The notes: a model not told the origin generated them from the letters alone. DNA of 37,926 nucleotides from Levilactobacillus fuyuanensis (GCF_003946395.1 NZ_RHNZ01000022.1:1-37926), one strand, 5' to 3'. Positions 15,750 to 24,801 are shown, counted from the first letter of the stretch. Program-made: numbers and translations.

Positions 15750-16880
15750 ATGAAAATTGTGATTGCTCCCGATTCTTTTAAGGGAAGTTTGACGGCCAAA
15801 CAAGCCGCTGACGCCATTCATACTGGGCTGAAACGGGTCTTCCCCGATGCCGATTATGAAATTGTGCCAATGGCGGATGGTGGTGAAGGAACGGTTCAGT
15901 CCTTAGTCGACGCCACGCAGGGAAGTTTCCGCCAGGCGTCGGTCTTGAACCCTCTGGGCGAGACCGTCTCAGCCGAATACGGCTTGTTGGGTGATCAGCA
16001 GACCGCGGTTATTGAAATGGCGGCGGCGAGCGGCATTCAATTTGTGAATGATGAAACGAAAAATCCACTGGTAACGACGACGTACGGGACGGGCCAACTC
16101 ATGCTGGACGCGATGCACCACGGTGCCCGTGAGATTATCATCGGTATTGGCGGGAGTGCCACAACCGATGGGGGTCAGGGGATGGCTGAAGCGCTGGGCG
16201 TCAAGTTTCTCGATGCCACTGGCAATCCCATTTCTCGTGGTGGGGGCGGCTTGGCCGACCTCGCGACGATTGACGTGAGCGGTGTGGATCCACTGGTTGC
16301 GCAGACCAAGGTTCGTATCGCCTCGGATGTGACCAATCCACTGGTGGGGTCAACTGGTTCTGCCGCGGTATTTGGCCCGCAAAAGGGGGCTACGCCAGAG
16401 ATGGTCAAGGTGTTGGATGGCAATCTGGCCCATTACGCCGCGGTGATCAAGACCACGCTGGGTAAGGACTTAGCCGACTTTCCTGGTGCTGGTGCCGCTG
16501 GTGGTCTGGGTGCCGGGTTACTAGCATTTACCGATTCCAATATGGAAAAGGGCGTGGAGATTGTGGTTCGTGAAACCCATCTCAAAGAACGGGCAGCCAA
16601 TGCCGACTATGCTTTCACTGGTGAGGGTGCCATCGACTTTCAAACGCAGTACGGTAAGACCCCAATGGGCACGGCACAGGCGGTCAAGGCTGCTAGCCCT
16701 CATGTCAAGGTGATTGGAGTTGCCGGTAATGTGGGTGCAGGTATTGATCAGCTCTACGATCTTGGTATCGATGCTATCTTCGGCATCCTGCCAGGTATCG
16801 TAGATCTGCCAACGGCAATTGCCACCGGTCAGGAAAACCTGGCACGGACGGCGGAGAATATTGCCCGGGTTATTAAATAG
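15750..16880 (+). CDS. glxK: Glycerate kinase (GlxK/GarK family)
   Basis: A 376-residue cytosolic kinase that phosphorylates D-glycerate with ATP, feeding 2- or 3-phosphoglycerate into lower glycolysis. Family motifs are IAPDSFKGSLTA at the N-terminus, VPMADGGEGTVQ, GIGGSATTDGGQGMAEALG, and the C-terminal TGEGAIDFQTQYGKTP. The length is normal for the family. GGAAAGGATG precedes the ATG. It is cotranscribed with the GntP permease and ended by a terminator, giving a two-gene uptake and phosphorylation operon under probable CcpA control. Confidence 0.95.
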   Translation: MKIVIAPDSFKGSLTAKQAADAIHTGLKRVFPDADYEIVPMADGGEGTVQSLVDATQGSFRQASVLNPLGETVSAEYGLLGDQQTAVIEMAAASGIQFVNDETKNPLVTTTYGTGQLMLDAMHHGAREIIIGIGGSATTDGGQGMAEALGVKFLDATGNPISRGGGGLADLATIDVSGVDPLVAQTKVRIASDVTNPLVGSTGSAAVFGPQKGATPEMVKVLDGNLAHYAAVIKTTLGKDLADFPGAGAAGGLGAGLLAFTDSNMEKGVEIVVRETHLKERAANADYAFTGEGAIDFQTQYGKTPMGTAQAVKAASPHVKVIGVAGNVGAGIDQLYDLGIDAIFGILPGIVDLPTAIATGQENLARTAENIARVIK

Positions 16881-16890
16881 AATTTAAACA

Positions 16891-16922
16891 GAGGGACTGT
16901 GGCGGTAGTTGCAGTCCCTTTT
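16891..16922 (+). terminator. Terminator of the glycerate operon
   Basis: A perfect 7-bp stem GGGACTG/CAGTCCC (16893-16899 with 16912-16918) followed by TTTT. Confidence 0.8.
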
Positions 16923-17091
16923 GTCACCCCAGTGAGTTGTATCCATTTTTAAGTAAACCATCAAATTATCCAGTTCTAGCCATTCCGGTAATCACGGCTT
17001 ACCTGGGAGTGGTACCATTAGAACTGGAGAGACCGATTGACGATTTATACCACGTGTTAATTGGTTACATAGCAATTGAGGGGGAGTTTAG

Positions 17092-18237
17092 ATGGTTAAG
17101 GGAATCAAATGGGTCATGGCGGGGAGCCTCATGGTCTTTGGGGGTGTCATGGCTAGCGAGCTTGGTCCTGCTCAGACAGCACAAGCGGCCAGCACAGTTA
17201 AAACCAGGTATGCGCTTGGTAATTATCAAGCCAAAAAGTTCAAGTGGGTTCAGAACAAAAATGAATATGTCCCACACCCCAAGGCTTATGCCTGGTCAAT
17301 GACCTACCAAAAGCAGGGGACGTTTCAAACACAACCAATGACCTACACGACCCGCCGGGGGAATGCGCCGGCTACTCTGACGACTGACCTCTATCTGCCG
17401 GTTACCGTCCAGAGTTCTGGCGATTGGGGTAATCCCCAGAGTGTCGTCCTGACCAAGAATGGTCGAACGGCTTACGTGGGTTACTTGGCAACGGGGACCA
17501 CGAGTACGGGGTGGATCGTGAAGTATGATCTGGCCAAGTTGCGGCAGAAATTTGGCGCAAGTTCGGGGCACATGGCTCTCATCCGGCAAGCTACCAATGC
17601 CTATTCTAAAGGAAAGTCGGCGTCACAGCAGAAAACGGTGATGGCGGCCATGCAGATTGGGTCTACGTTTGACATAGGTCACGGCCAATCGTTGGCATTG
17701 AATCCGCGAACGCAACAGCTCTGGCTGAGTCGGACAAGTGGAGAAGACGGCCGGTATGGCAGTGCCGTGCAGGTCTCGACCCGTACCTTACGGCCAGTCC
17801 GGACGGTGGACTATCGGTTGGTCAATAAGACCGGTGCCAAGTTGGCCGTCAATAGTACTCTGACGTTTGATAAACGCGGGTACGCTTACTTCAGCAGTTA
17901 CAGTGGTAAGCGATCCCTGCGCGTTTATCGGGGAACCATGTCTAAGAAGGGTGTCCACTTCAACCTGGTCATGCAGGGGCTAAAATACCGGCCTGGACAG
18001 ACACATCAGTCGATTGCCTACAATGCCAAGAATGATCGGCTCTACTTTGTCAGCGACGATGCGATTTCTTCCGTGCCGTTGGCGAAGTTGAACCGCAGTA
18101 AGGTCAAGCCTAAAAATGTGAAAGCCACGGTCTTTGCCAGCAGTCGTGAGTTCGAAGGCCTGTCATTTTCCGGCGGTGGCCAAGCGTATGTGCTCTTGAA
18201 TCGCGGACCGGAATTAATGCGGTTAACCTTTAGATAG
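17092..18237 (+). CDS. Secreted protein of unknown function, probable beta-propeller-like repeats
   Basis: A 381-residue exported protein. The N-terminus is a typical signal peptide: basic MVKGIKW, a hydrophobic core, and a likely cleavage after AQA in TAQAAS (about residue 32). The mature part is rich in Thr, Ser, Gly, Tyr and Lys. It contains recurrent strand-like units such as SVVLTKNGRTAYVGYL, SLALNPRTQQLWLSR, LTFDKRGYAYFSSYSG and SIAYNAKNDRLYFVSD, each reminiscent of a propeller blade with a YVxx/LYFVS strand. No catalytic motif and no LPXTG, LysM or choline-binding signal is visible, so it is probably released. GAGGGGGAG precedes the ATG. It is transcribed alone. I do not assign a function. 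Confidence 0.85.
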   Translation: MVKGIKWVMAGSLMVFGGVMASELGPAQTAQAASTVKTRYALGNYQAKKFKWVQNKNEYVPHPKAYAWSMTYQKQGTFQTQPMTYTTRRGNAPATLTTDLYLPVTVQSSGDWGNPQSVVLTKNGRTAYVGYLATGTTSTGWIVKYDLAKLRQKFGASSGHMALIRQATNAYSKGKSASQQKTVMAAMQIGSTFDIGHGQSLALNPRTQQLWLSRTSGEDGRYGSAVQVSTRTLRPVRTVDYRLVNKTGAKLAVNSTLTFDKRGYAYFSSYSGKRSLRVYRGTMSKKGVHFNLVMQGLKYRPGQTHQSIAYNAKNDRLYFVSDDAISSVPLAKLNRSKVKPKNVKATVFASSREFEGLSFSGGGQAYVLLNRGPELMRLTFR

Positions 18238-18241
18238 CAAC

Positions 18242-18276
18242 AAAAAAATTCCGAGACAAGTGTCCCGGAATTCTTT
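18242..18276. terminator. Bidirectional terminator between the secreted-protein gene and pepC
   Basis: AAATTCCGAGACA pairs with TGTCCCGGAATT (arms 18246-18258 and 18261-18272). An A-run lies on the left and TTCTTT on the right. It could end both the plus transcript and the pepC transcript from the minus strand. Confidence 0.8.
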
Positions 18277-18350
18277 GTAGTTACTTTAATCAGAGTAAGA
18301 ATGTCCCTCCGTTTAAGAAAGACAACATTTCATTTTAAAAGCTAACTTAG

Positions 18351-18550
18351 CCGGAAGAGGCCAGAGATGGAACCAGCTGTGACGACGGTGTTAGATTGGG
18401 CATTTGTTTCTTCCAATCGTACAGCGTGGGACGTGTTGGGAAACTCGCATGAACTTTGCGAGGTTTCCAACCGAGCCGGAAGCCCGTTCTTGGGCTGCAG
18501 GTGGTCCCCACAGCAGGTGGAATCTCTGGCAGCTGCAGGCGGCAGTTTTT
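18351..18550 (+). ncRNA. Structured RNA element, copy A (new family candidate)
   Basis: About 200 nt closed by paired arms: CCAGAGAT (18361-18368) with ATCTCTGG (18522-18529), ACC with GGT, and GCTGTG (18376-18381) with CACAGC (18509-18514). Inside are hairpins GATTGG/CCAATC (18394-18399, 18413-18418), a 15-nt stem at 18435-18449 with 18457-18471, and AGCCC/GGGCT (18481-18485, 18492-18496). A T5 run (18546-18550) ends it on the plus strand. In the 15-nt stem one non-Watson-Crick position is a G-U pair on the plus strand but a C-A mismatch on the minus strand, which favours plus. It shares sequence motifs with copies B (24555-24736) and C (27836-27979). No promoter is clear. Small open frames inside it are incidental. 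Confidence 0.5.
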
Positions 18551-18557
18551 AAAATGA

Positions 18558-19892
18558 TTAAGCTAAAGCACCCATTGGATCCCATGGTGCCAAGACCGTT
18601 GGTTCTTCAGTTTCTTGAGTCTTCTTTAAGTCGTCAGGCAGGAATTGCTTGTTCACAACAACTTGGTAGCAGTATTCATCCATCCAAGCGTCGCTCATCA
18701 CGAAGTAACCCTTCGTGCCGACCTTTTCACCCCAAGAGTTTTCAACCTTCCACTTGGTTGGTTGGCCATCGACTAAGTCGACACCAGTCAAGACCATAGC
18801 GTGGGTCATCATGCTTTCCCCGTAGTCCAGGCGTTCTGCCTTGGTCGTGGAGAAGTCAATGTTGAAGAGGGCATCCTTGTCGTAGAACTTGGTGTCCATG
18901 ATCCCCTTTTGACGTTCTGAGGATTGACCAACATCACAACCGAACCATACGGATTGGCCAGCTTGCAATTGCTTGATGGCCAAAGCCTTGAAGTCCTTCA
19001 TCGTGACGTTTAAATGCTTTACTTGACGGCCGTTGACCACGTTACCCAGCATTTCAACTGTGTAGGTATGGTTGTAAGGCTTGTCGTCAGTAGGGGCGTT
19101 GATGATGGAAACGTAATCGCTCAGGTCCCAGTTGACGTACTTGTCAAAGAAGGACTTAGGGGTTAAGCCCTTGTCGATGTGGTAGTTCTTATCGTCATCG
19201 CGGTATTCGAAATCGAATTCGCTAACGGGTTCGCCGAGTGAGAAGCTCAGTAAGCGGTAAACTTCACCAAGCATCTTGTCTTTAGCAGCGGCAATGTCAG
19301 CATCGCTGGTCTTGTCGGCAACTAATTTACGTAAAGTTACGGCGTCTTTCCGTAGCTTTAAGTTCAACGTGCTGTTGAGTTCGCTTGACTTGGAACTGTT
19401 GTAAGTTTCAGGCATAACGGACTTAGGCACGATCCCGTATTTTTCAATGATGGCACACAGCATGTCCCATTGACCACCATCTTGTTGTGGGGTAGCCATT
19501 AAGAAGGCGACCTTACGGCTAGACGTTGGTTGGTCGGCAGTAGCCAAGACGTTTTCGTAGAAGTAGTTGGCTTTTTCAAATTTGTCCCAGAAGTTGGTGT
19601 AGTTCTGAGATAATTCGAAGTCACTCAAATTGAAGAGGTCGGCTAAATGATGACGCATGGTGTTCAATGCGGCAAACATCCAGCAACGGCCACTTTGCTT
19701 TTGGTTAGCAACTTTCCCAGTGTCCAAATCAATGGAGAAGACGGGAGTCATGTCGGTTTCAGAAGCATAATCGGCAGAGGTTGCTAAGATTCCCTGATGG
19801 CTGACGGCGCGTTCTAAAACCTTTGCGGTGGGGTCGGCAGCTAAAGCTTGTTGATAACGGGCGGTTTGGTCCGCCGTGATTTCTTTACTCAA
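18558..19892 (-). CDS. pepC: Aminopeptidase C (bleomycin hydrolase family)
   Basis: A 444-residue cytosolic cysteine aminopeptidase (peptidase family C1B) that releases N-terminal residues from peptides and supports growth on milk or protein-derived peptides. The catalytic cysteine is Cys70 in KQSGRCWMFAALN, the histidine is in MMTHAMVLTGVD and the asparagine in KVENSWGEKVGTKGYF. The papain-like bleomycin hydrolase layout and length are complete. The start is the TTG at 19892 (MSKEI..., as in other lactobacilli), 10 nt after TAGGAGA; the GTG at 19901 directly abuts that site. It is monocistronic on the minus strand. Confidence 0.95.
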   Translation of the reverse strand: MSKEITADQTARYQQALAADPTAKVLERAVSHQGILATSADYASETDMTPVFSIDLDTGKVANQKQSGRCWMFAALNTMRHHLADLFNLSDFELSQNYTNFWDKFEKANYFYENVLATADQPTSSRKVAFLMATPQQDGGQWDMLCAIIEKYGIVPKSVMPETYNSSKSSELNSTLNLKLRKDAVTLRKLVADKTSDADIAAAKDKMLGEVYRLLSFSLGEPVSEFDFEYRDDDKNYHIDKGLTPKSFFDKYVNWDLSDYVSIINAPTDDKPYNHTYTVEMLGNVVNGRQVKHLNVTMKDFKALAIKQLQAGQSVWFGCDVGQSSERQKGIMDTKFYDKDALFNIDFSTTKAERLDYGESMMTHAMVLTGVDLVDGQPTKWKVENSWGEKVGTKGYFVMSDAWMDEYCYQVVVNKQFLPDDLKKTQETEEPTVLAPWDPMGALA

Positions 19893-20056
19893 TGACGTCA
19901 CTCTCCTAACTTATTTCTCTCATTGTACTCCAATATTCTCATTTTTTGTATAGATACCCAAAAGTTGTTTAAAAATAGGTGAGACGAGTAGGCAAAATCT
20001 AGGTGCAAACTGAATGAAGAGATTTCAGTGAAAGCAGCGTTAGTTCTATCGCAAAT

Positions 20057-20098
20057 TAAAAGGGCCTCTCAATACGACGGGTATCGAGAAGTCCTTAT
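20057..20098 (-). terminator. Terminator of the aldo/keto reductase gene
   Basis: An imperfect 16-nt stem (AAGGGCCTCTCAATAC with GTATCGAGAAGTCCTT) flanked on the left by AAATTAAAA, which is a U-rich tract on the minus strand. Confidence 0.7.
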
Positions 20099-20143
20099 TA
20101 GAAAACGCGTTAACTTTAAGGTTACTTGAATAACTAGCCCAGT

Positions 20144-20950
20144 TTAATCGTAGTTAAGGTGCTTGTCCTGATCGAGGGCGTTGATTTCAGCGATTTCAGC
20201 GGCAGTTAAGTTAAAGCCGGAAATTTCAAAGTTTTCCTTGACCCGTGCTGGTTTTGAGGACTTAGGGAAGACCACGAAGCCCGTGTCGACTTGCCACCGT
20301 AAAACAATCTGAGCGGGTGACTTGCCGTATTTTTCAGCTAACTTGGTAATCACGGGGTCTTCGAGAATCAAGTGACCGTGACCAATTGGGGAGTACCCTT
20401 CGTTGATCAGACCGTTGTCCGTGTCGAACTTGCCTAACTCGGCTTGTACCTTGTAAGGGTGGCGTTCGATTTGGTTGACCATTGGCTTAACCTTAGCCAT
20501 GGCGAAGACTTGTTCGAGTTGGTTTTCGGAGAAGTTTGAGACACCGATAGCTCGAACCTTTTTTTGTTGGTAGAGGGTTTCTAGGGCCCGCCAAGTATCC
20601 AAGGTCAGATCGAAGTTTTCTTCGTTAGGCCAGTGAATCAGGTATAAGTCCAAGTAGTCCAACTGTAAGTCGGCTAACGTCTTGTCAAAAGCAGCCAAGG
20701 TCTTGTCGTAACCTTGATCAGCGTTCCAAACCTTAGACGTGATGAATAGGTCGGACCGGTCGATGCCGGAGGCCTTGATAGCTGCGCCCACGGCTGGTTC
20801 ATTGCCGTAAATGTGTGCACAGTCGAGATGCCGATAGCCAGCGTCTAAGGCCGTCTTGATGGCTGCGGGGACGTCCTTGCTGTCAATTAAGTAAGTTCCG
20901 AATCCTAACATTGGGATGGTAACGCCGTTGCTTAATTGTGTCGTTTCCAT
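20144..20950 (-). CDS. Aldo/keto reductase (2,5-diketogluconate reductase type)
   Basis: A 268-residue NAD(P)H-dependent reductase with the (beta/alpha)8 fold of the aldo/keto reductase family, reducing aldehydes and ketones. The catalytic tetrad is visible: Asp and Tyr in AGYRHLDCAHIYGNE, Lys in ITSKVWN and His in LIHWP. VRAIGVSNFSENQLE and the NADPH-binding VVFPKSSKPARVKENFEI segment are present. The start is the ATG at 20950 after GCGAGG; the longer frame to 20998 lacks a ribosome binding site. It is transcribed alone. The physiological substrate is unknown. Confidence 0.93.
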   Translation of the reverse strand: METTQLSNGVTIPMLGFGTYLIDSKDVPAAIKTALDAGYRHLDCAHIYGNEPAVGAAIKASGIDRSDLFITSKVWNADQGYDKTLAAFDKTLADLQLDYLDLYLIHWPNEENFDLTLDTWRALETLYQQKKVRAIGVSNFSENQLEQVFAMAKVKPMVNQIERHPYKVQAELGKFDTDNGLINEGYSPIGHGHLILEDPVITKLAEKYGKSPAQIVLRWQVDTGFVVFPKSSKPARVKENFEISGFNLTAAEIAEINALDQDKHLNYD

Positions 20951-21077
20951 GTAATTACCTCGCTCTACAAATATTTTAAAGCATATAAACACATACATTC
21001 ATGATACACTACTGTGCCAATAGTTTCATGGATTAACCCTTGTTGTGTGCGATAGGGGGTGAAATAAGCGGGATTAG

Positions 21078-21125
21078 AAAAGTCACCCAGCCGATTCCAT
21101 CATTAGCATTGGCTGGGTGACTTTT
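21078..21125. terminator. Bidirectional terminator downstream of rpiA
   Basis: A perfect 15-bp stem AAAAGTCACCCAGCC/GGCTGGGTGACTTTT (21078-21092 with 21111-21125) with an 18-nt loop. Terminal A and T runs make it usable in both directions. Confidence 0.9.
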
Positions 21126-21146
21126 AATACGTTAATTTAGCAAAGA

Positions 21147-21833
21147 TTAGTCGCGCGCGTTCAAGACTTCTGGACCGTCTTGACGACCAACGATAACCGT
21201 GTTAACCGTGTCCAAGAACAGACCGTGTTCAACAACACCCACGATGCCATTTAAGGTGTTGGCTAATTCGTGGGGATGGTCGATGCGACCCAAGTGTAAG
21301 TCGATGATATAGTTCTTGGAATCAGTCAAGACATGGCTACCGTCTTCGTTCATCCGGAAGCTAGGGTGTAAGTCCATCTTGTCTAACTTTTCCAGAACGT
21401 GGCTGGAACCGAATGGAATAACTTCCAATGGCAATGGGAACTTGCCCAAGTGGTGAACCATCTTGCTTTCGTCGACGATCCACATGTTCTTTGTGGAGTT
21501 GATAGCAACGATCTTTTCCCAAAGGTGAGCGGCACCGCCACCCTTGATCCCTTGGAAGTTGTCGTCGATTTCGTCGGCGCCGTCGATGGTTAAGTCGAGG
21601 TGATCAACTTCGTCCAATTGCTTGATCGTAATACCAAGAGATTCGGCTTGCTTAGCGGAACGGTCTGACGTAGCGACCCCCACGATGCTCAAGCCTTCCT
21701 CTTTGACGCGCTTACCTAAAGCATCGATCATGTAGCGAACGGTCGAGCCGGTCCCGATTCCTAAAATCATGCCATCCTTTACGTACTTGACGGCTTCTTG
21801 GCCAACGAGGGCTTTTAATGCGTTTTGATCCAT
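21147..21833 (-). CDS. rpiA: Ribose-5-phosphate isomerase A
   Basis: A 228-residue enzyme interconverting ribose 5-phosphate and ribulose 5-phosphate in the pentose phosphate/phosphoketolase route. Diagnostic motifs are [17 protein letters not shown] (phosphate binding), [10 protein letters not shown] with the catalytic Asp, and [15 protein letters not shown] (catalytic Glu/Lys region). The length is full. It starts 5 nt after the stop of the upstream GNAT-like gene, and its ribosome binding site AGAGGAG lies inside that gene's last codons, so the two are probably translationally coupled. Confidence 0.97.
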   Translation of the reverse strand: MDQNALKALVGQEAVKYVKDGMILGIGTGSTVRYMIDALGKRVKEEGLSIVGVATSDRSAKQAESLGITIKQLDEVDHLDLTIDGADEIDDNFQGIKGGGAAHLWEKIVAINSTKNMWIVDESKMVHHLGKFPLPLEVIPFGSSHVLEKLDKMDLHPSFRMNEDGSHVLTDSKNYIIDLHLGRIDHPHELANTLNGIVGVVEHGLFLDTVNTVIVGRQDGPEVLNARD

Positions 21834-21838
21834 CTTAA

Positions 21839-22177
21839 CTACTCCTCTTCTATGTGTTCTGGGTGTAAGGCAACTGGTCGCACGGCATCCGCACCGCTAA
21901 CGGGCAATTGATGTGCCGCTAGGAAGTCGGCGGGGTGGGCCGCAAAGTAACGTTTGGCGTACGGGTCCAGTAATTTCACGCTGACTTGGGCGGTCGTTGC
22001 CAGTTGGGTAAAACGTTTTATCAGTTGCTCAGCTAACGTGGTAGCGGGCTGGGCAGGGCGCACAAAGATTTGTTCGAGAACCCACGTGGATTCGTCTAAA
22101 CAAAGGTAGTGGAGACTTGCCAATAGCCGGCTATCGTCAACGATTGCCAGCTCACCTGGATGTTCCGTAATCGTCAT
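21839..22177 (-). CDS. Small GNAT-like acetyltransferase (YjdJ-type)
   Basis: A 112-residue protein resembling the compact YjdJ-type GNAT domain. It has strands [20 protein letters not shown] and [11 protein letters not shown], an acetyl-CoA-binding-like helix region [14 protein letters not shown], and the family ending [19 protein letters not shown], which matches the usual CPYVxxYLxxHPEY pattern with Cys replaced by Leu/Asp. The substrate is unknown. AAAGGAG precedes the ATG. It is cotranscribed with rpiA; the Glu-rich C-terminus (EHIEEE) ends 5 nt before the rpiA start. Confidence 0.75.
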   Translation of the reverse strand: MTITEHPGELAIVDDSRLLASLHYLCLDESTWVLEQIFVRPAQPATTLAEQLIKRFTQLATTAQVSVKLLDPYAKRYFAAHPADFLAAHQLPVSGADAVRPVALHPEHIEEE

Positions 22178-22328
22178 GGTTACTTGCTCCTTTCGTGACC
22201 AGATTCACTCCTAATTCTGGTCTATCCACGTGGCCTTGTCAACTAATTTTCGCTGGCGGATAATTTTGCTGGCATTCTCATGGAAAGGTAGGTACTCTAG
22301 TAAGAGGTTAGTCGAAATCTGACCTAAT

Positions 22329-22356
22329 TTGTATTTTGATTACAGGGTGTTAGAAT
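22329..22356 (+). promoter_or_regulatory. Promoter of dut
   Basis: TTGTAT (22329-22334) and TAGAAT (22351-22356) are spaced 16 nt apart, about 90 nt before the dut start. The stretch between is very AT-rich. Confidence 0.4.
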
Positions 22357-22449
22357 GAACAGTCATGGCGTCAATATGAACCATGATCAATTATAAAAAA
22401 TAATGACTATTAATTTAGAACTAATTATAGAAATAAAAGGAGTGTCACA

Positions 22450-22989
22450 ATGCATCGAGGATTTGAAATTGTCAGTAAATATGAAGCACAAGATATCAAG
22501 GTTCCTTACCGCACAACACAACAGGCCGCGGGATATGATTTTGAGTGTGCTGAGGACTTTACGTTGCCCTCTATTTGGCGGCACGACCTACTCCACGCCT
22601 TCAAGCGGCTTTGGCACCGTGATCCGCTGACGACTGAAGAATTGGTCGCTGGGCAACATAACTTGAAACCGTGGTTGGTGCCTACGGGAGTCAAGGCCTA
22701 CATGGAACCTGGTGAGGTTCTTTTACTGGCGAACCGGTCGAGCAATCCCCTGAAGCACAACTTGATTCTGCCCAATGGGGTTGGGGTGATCGACGCGGAT
22801 TATTATAATAATGAAAAGAACGAGGGCGAGATCTTTGTTCAATTGGTCAATGTTGGGCTGAAAGATCAAGTTATTAAGAAGGGACAACGCATTGCCCAGG
22901 GGATTTTTATGCCATTTTTACTGGCCGATGGGGAACAGATTCCAAGCCAGCAACGCATTGGTGGTTTTGGGTCCTCTGATCGCAACTAA
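22450..22989 (+). CDS. dut: dUTP diphosphatase, trimeric type
   Basis: A 179-residue enzyme hydrolysing dUTP to dUMP and PPi, preventing uracil misincorporation and supplying dUMP for thymidylate. The five dUTPase motifs are recognisable: I AAGYDFEC, II NRSSNPLKHNL, III NGVGVIDADYYNN, IV IKKGQRIAQGIF, V RIGGFGSSD. Compared with a minimal dUTPase (about 150 residues) there is an insertion of about 30 residues between motifs I and II (around IWRHDLLHAFKRLWHRDPLT). AAAAGGAG lies before the ATG. It leads the conserved block, with radA 94 nt downstream. Confidence 0.93.
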   Translation: MHRGFEIVSKYEAQDIKVPYRTTQQAAGYDFECAEDFTLPSIWRHDLLHAFKRLWHRDPLTTEELVAGQHNLKPWLVPTGVKAYMEPGEVLLLANRSSNPLKHNLILPNGVGVIDADYYNNEKNEGEIFVQLVNVGLKDQVIKKGQRIAQGIFMPFLLADGEQIPSQQRIGGFGSSDRN

Positions 22990-23083
22990 ATCTTTACATT
23001 TGAAGCTGATAGACTAGTGGGGAAACACCCCCGAGATATGCTAAAATGAAAGTGCTGAAAGTAAACGGATAAGGGGGATGAAC

Positions 23084-24460
23084 GTGGCTAAAACGAAAAC
23101 AAAATTTGTCTGTCAGAACTGTGATTATAGCTCCCCCCGGTATCTGGGACGCTGCCCGAATTGTGGGGAGTGGAACACCATGGTCGAAGAGGTCATCACA
23201 CCGGCTGCAGCCAAGCCTCAGTCAACGCGAACGACGGTGACTGGCGAGCATTCTAAGCCGCAACTGATGAATGATATCAAGCACACGACGGAAATGCGGG
23301 TCAAGACCCAAATGAACGAACTCAATCGTGTGTTGGGTGGTGGTATCGTGCCGGGTTCACTGATCCTGATCGGTGGAGATCCTGGTATTGGGAAATCAAC
23401 TCTGCTACTCCAGGTATCCGGCCAGTTAAGTGCGACCGGGGGTAAGGTGCTCTACGTCTCTGGGGAAGAAAGTGCCTCACAGATCAAGATGCGCGCTGAC
23501 CGATTGGTCGTCAACAGCGACAATCTTTACCTCTATCCGGAAACGGACATGGCCAGCATCCGGGCTAACATCGAGGAGATGCAGCCGGATTACGTGGTCA
23601 TTGACTCCGTCCAAACGATGCAGGCGCCCGGAATTGAATCGGCGATCGGGTCTGTTTCCCAGATTCGGGCGGTCACCGGTGAACTGATGCAGATTGCCAA
23701 GACCAACGGCATTACGATCTTTGTCGTGGGTCACGTGACCAAGGGTGGCGCGATTGCTGGTCCTAAGATTCTGGAACACATGGTGGATACTGTGTTGTAC
23801 TTCGAAGGGGACCTGCATCACACTTACCGGATTCTGCGGGCGGTCAAGAACCGTTTTGGCTCGACTAATGAACTAGGGATCTTTGAAATGCGTGAGGGTG
23901 GTCTGTATGAGGTAGCCAACCCCTCGGAAATATTCTTGGAGGAACGCCTCGAGGATGCGACCGGCTCGGCCATCGTGGTCTCGATGGAGGGGACTCGGCC
24001 CATTTTGGTTGAAGTGCAAGCACTGATTTCACCATCCGTCTTCGGTAACGCCCAACGTACGTCGAGTGGGCTGGACCGTAATCGAGTGGCCTTGTTGATG
24101 GCTGTGCTGGAGAAACGGGCTAACCTGATGCTTCAGAACCAGGATGCTTTCCTGAAGGCCGCTGGTGGCGTGAAGCTGGATGAACCAGCGATTGACTTGG
24201 CGATTGCCATGAGTATCGCTTCCAGTTATCGCGACACTGCAACGGAGCCCAGCGATTGTTTCGTGGGTGAGGTGGGGTTGACCGGTGAAATTCGCCGAGT
24301 CAGCCGTATTGAGTCTCGAGTAGCGGAAGCCAAGAAGCTCGGGTTCAAGCGAATTTTCGTCCCTAAGAACAATATGCAAGGCTGGAATCCACCGACCGGC
24401 ATCAAGGTCGTCGGGGTCTCAACCCTGCGGCAGGCTTTGAAACTGGCGCTGGATATTTGA
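23084..24460 (+). CDS. radA: DNA repair ATPase/branch-migration helicase RadA (Sms)
   Basis: A 458-residue RecA-like ATPase that processes recombination intermediates in homologous recombination and natural transformation. An N-terminal zinc finger (CQNC...CPNC), Walker [11 protein letters not shown], a Walker B segment VVIDSVQT, the RadA-specific KNRFG motif and a C-terminal Lon-protease-like domain ([27 protein letters not shown]) are all present. The start is the GTG at 23084, 7 nt after AAGGGGG, giving [10 protein letters not shown]; the ATG at 23078 would touch the ribosome binding site. In Bacillus radA is followed by disA; here the next gene is yacL, with structured element B between. 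Confidence 0.95.
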   Translation: MAKTKTKFVCQNCDYSSPRYLGRCPNCGEWNTMVEEVITPAAAKPQSTRTTVTGEHSKPQLMNDIKHTTEMRVKTQMNELNRVLGGGIVPGSLILIGGDPGIGKSTLLLQVSGQLSATGGKVLYVSGEESASQIKMRADRLVVNSDNLYLYPETDMASIRANIEEMQPDYVVIDSVQTMQAPGIESAIGSVSQIRAVTGELMQIAKTNGITIFVVGHVTKGGAIAGPKILEHMVDTVLYFEGDLHHTYRILRAVKNRFGSTNELGIFEMREGGLYEVANPSEIFLEERLEDATGSAIVVSMEGTRPILVEVQALISPSVFGNAQRTSSGLDRNRVALLMAVLEKRANLMLQNQDAFLKAAGGVKLDEPAIDLAIAMSIASSYRDTATEPSDCFVGEVGLTGEIRRVSRIESRVAEAKKLGFKRIFVPKNNMQGWNPPTGIKVVGVSTLRQALKLALDI

Positions 24461-24554
24461 TCTGTGAACGTTTTAGGTAGTGGGCGCGTGACGAGCTGAC
24501 GCGTTTCACATGATTTCGACAGTCATGGTTGTGTTCCTGCAAAGCACTATTGAA
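24461..24554 (+). other. 5' part of the radA-yacL intergenic region
   Basis: No gene. It contains small hairpins, for example CATGA/TCATG near 24509-24527 and GCGT/ACGC near 24485-24501, that may be accessory stems of element B. No terminator with a T-run is visible after radA, so radA and yacL could be cotranscribed through the element. Confidence 0.35.
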
Positions 24555-24736
24555 GCCGTAGAGTCGGTGAAAATGAACCCAGCTGTGGGACTTCTCTTAG
24601 CGGCGGACTGTGCCGGTTAGAGAAGTGGTGTGGCTAAGACGCGTTTTACAGCGGCTTGGACACAAGCCTAAAGGCCGTTCTATGGCTTTAGGCGTCCGCC
24701 CTCAGCGTCACGGTTCATTTTCACCGGCTCGGAGGC
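24555..24736 (+). ncRNA. Structured RNA element, copy B, in the yacL leader
   Basis: Closed by a 19-bp stem (24561-24579 with 24712-24730, one G-U pair) extended outward by GCC/GGC across a 3x3 loop. Next comes GCTGTGGG (24582-24589) with CCCTCAGC (24699-24706). Internal hairpins are ACTTCTCT/AGAGAAGT (24590-24597, 24619-24626) and GCCTAAAGGCC/GGCTTTAGGC (24666-24676, 24684-24693). It shares the GAAAATG, CAGCTGTG, 9-nt gap, TTAG motif and CCCTCAGC with copies A and C. It ends 66 nt before yacL, without a T-run. Either a leader RNA or a repeat element. Confidence 0.55.
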
Positions 24737-24801
24737 GCTGTCAATCTCAGTTTTAGCTTAATCAGTATTACAAAGAAATCAATTTGAAAGGAGGTGAACG
24801 T

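Noticed and set aside
18351-18550. 6S RNA or a small protein-coding gene (open frames starting at 18367 and 18404)
   Set aside because: The fold is multi-branched with three hairpins rather than a rod with a central bubble. The open frames have no ribosome binding site and cross the paired arms; similarity to two other intergenic copies fits an RNA element better.
23078-23083. ATG at 23078 as the radA start
   Set aside because: It touches the AAGGGGG ribosome binding site; the GTG at 23084 has correct spacing and gives the usual RadA N-terminus.
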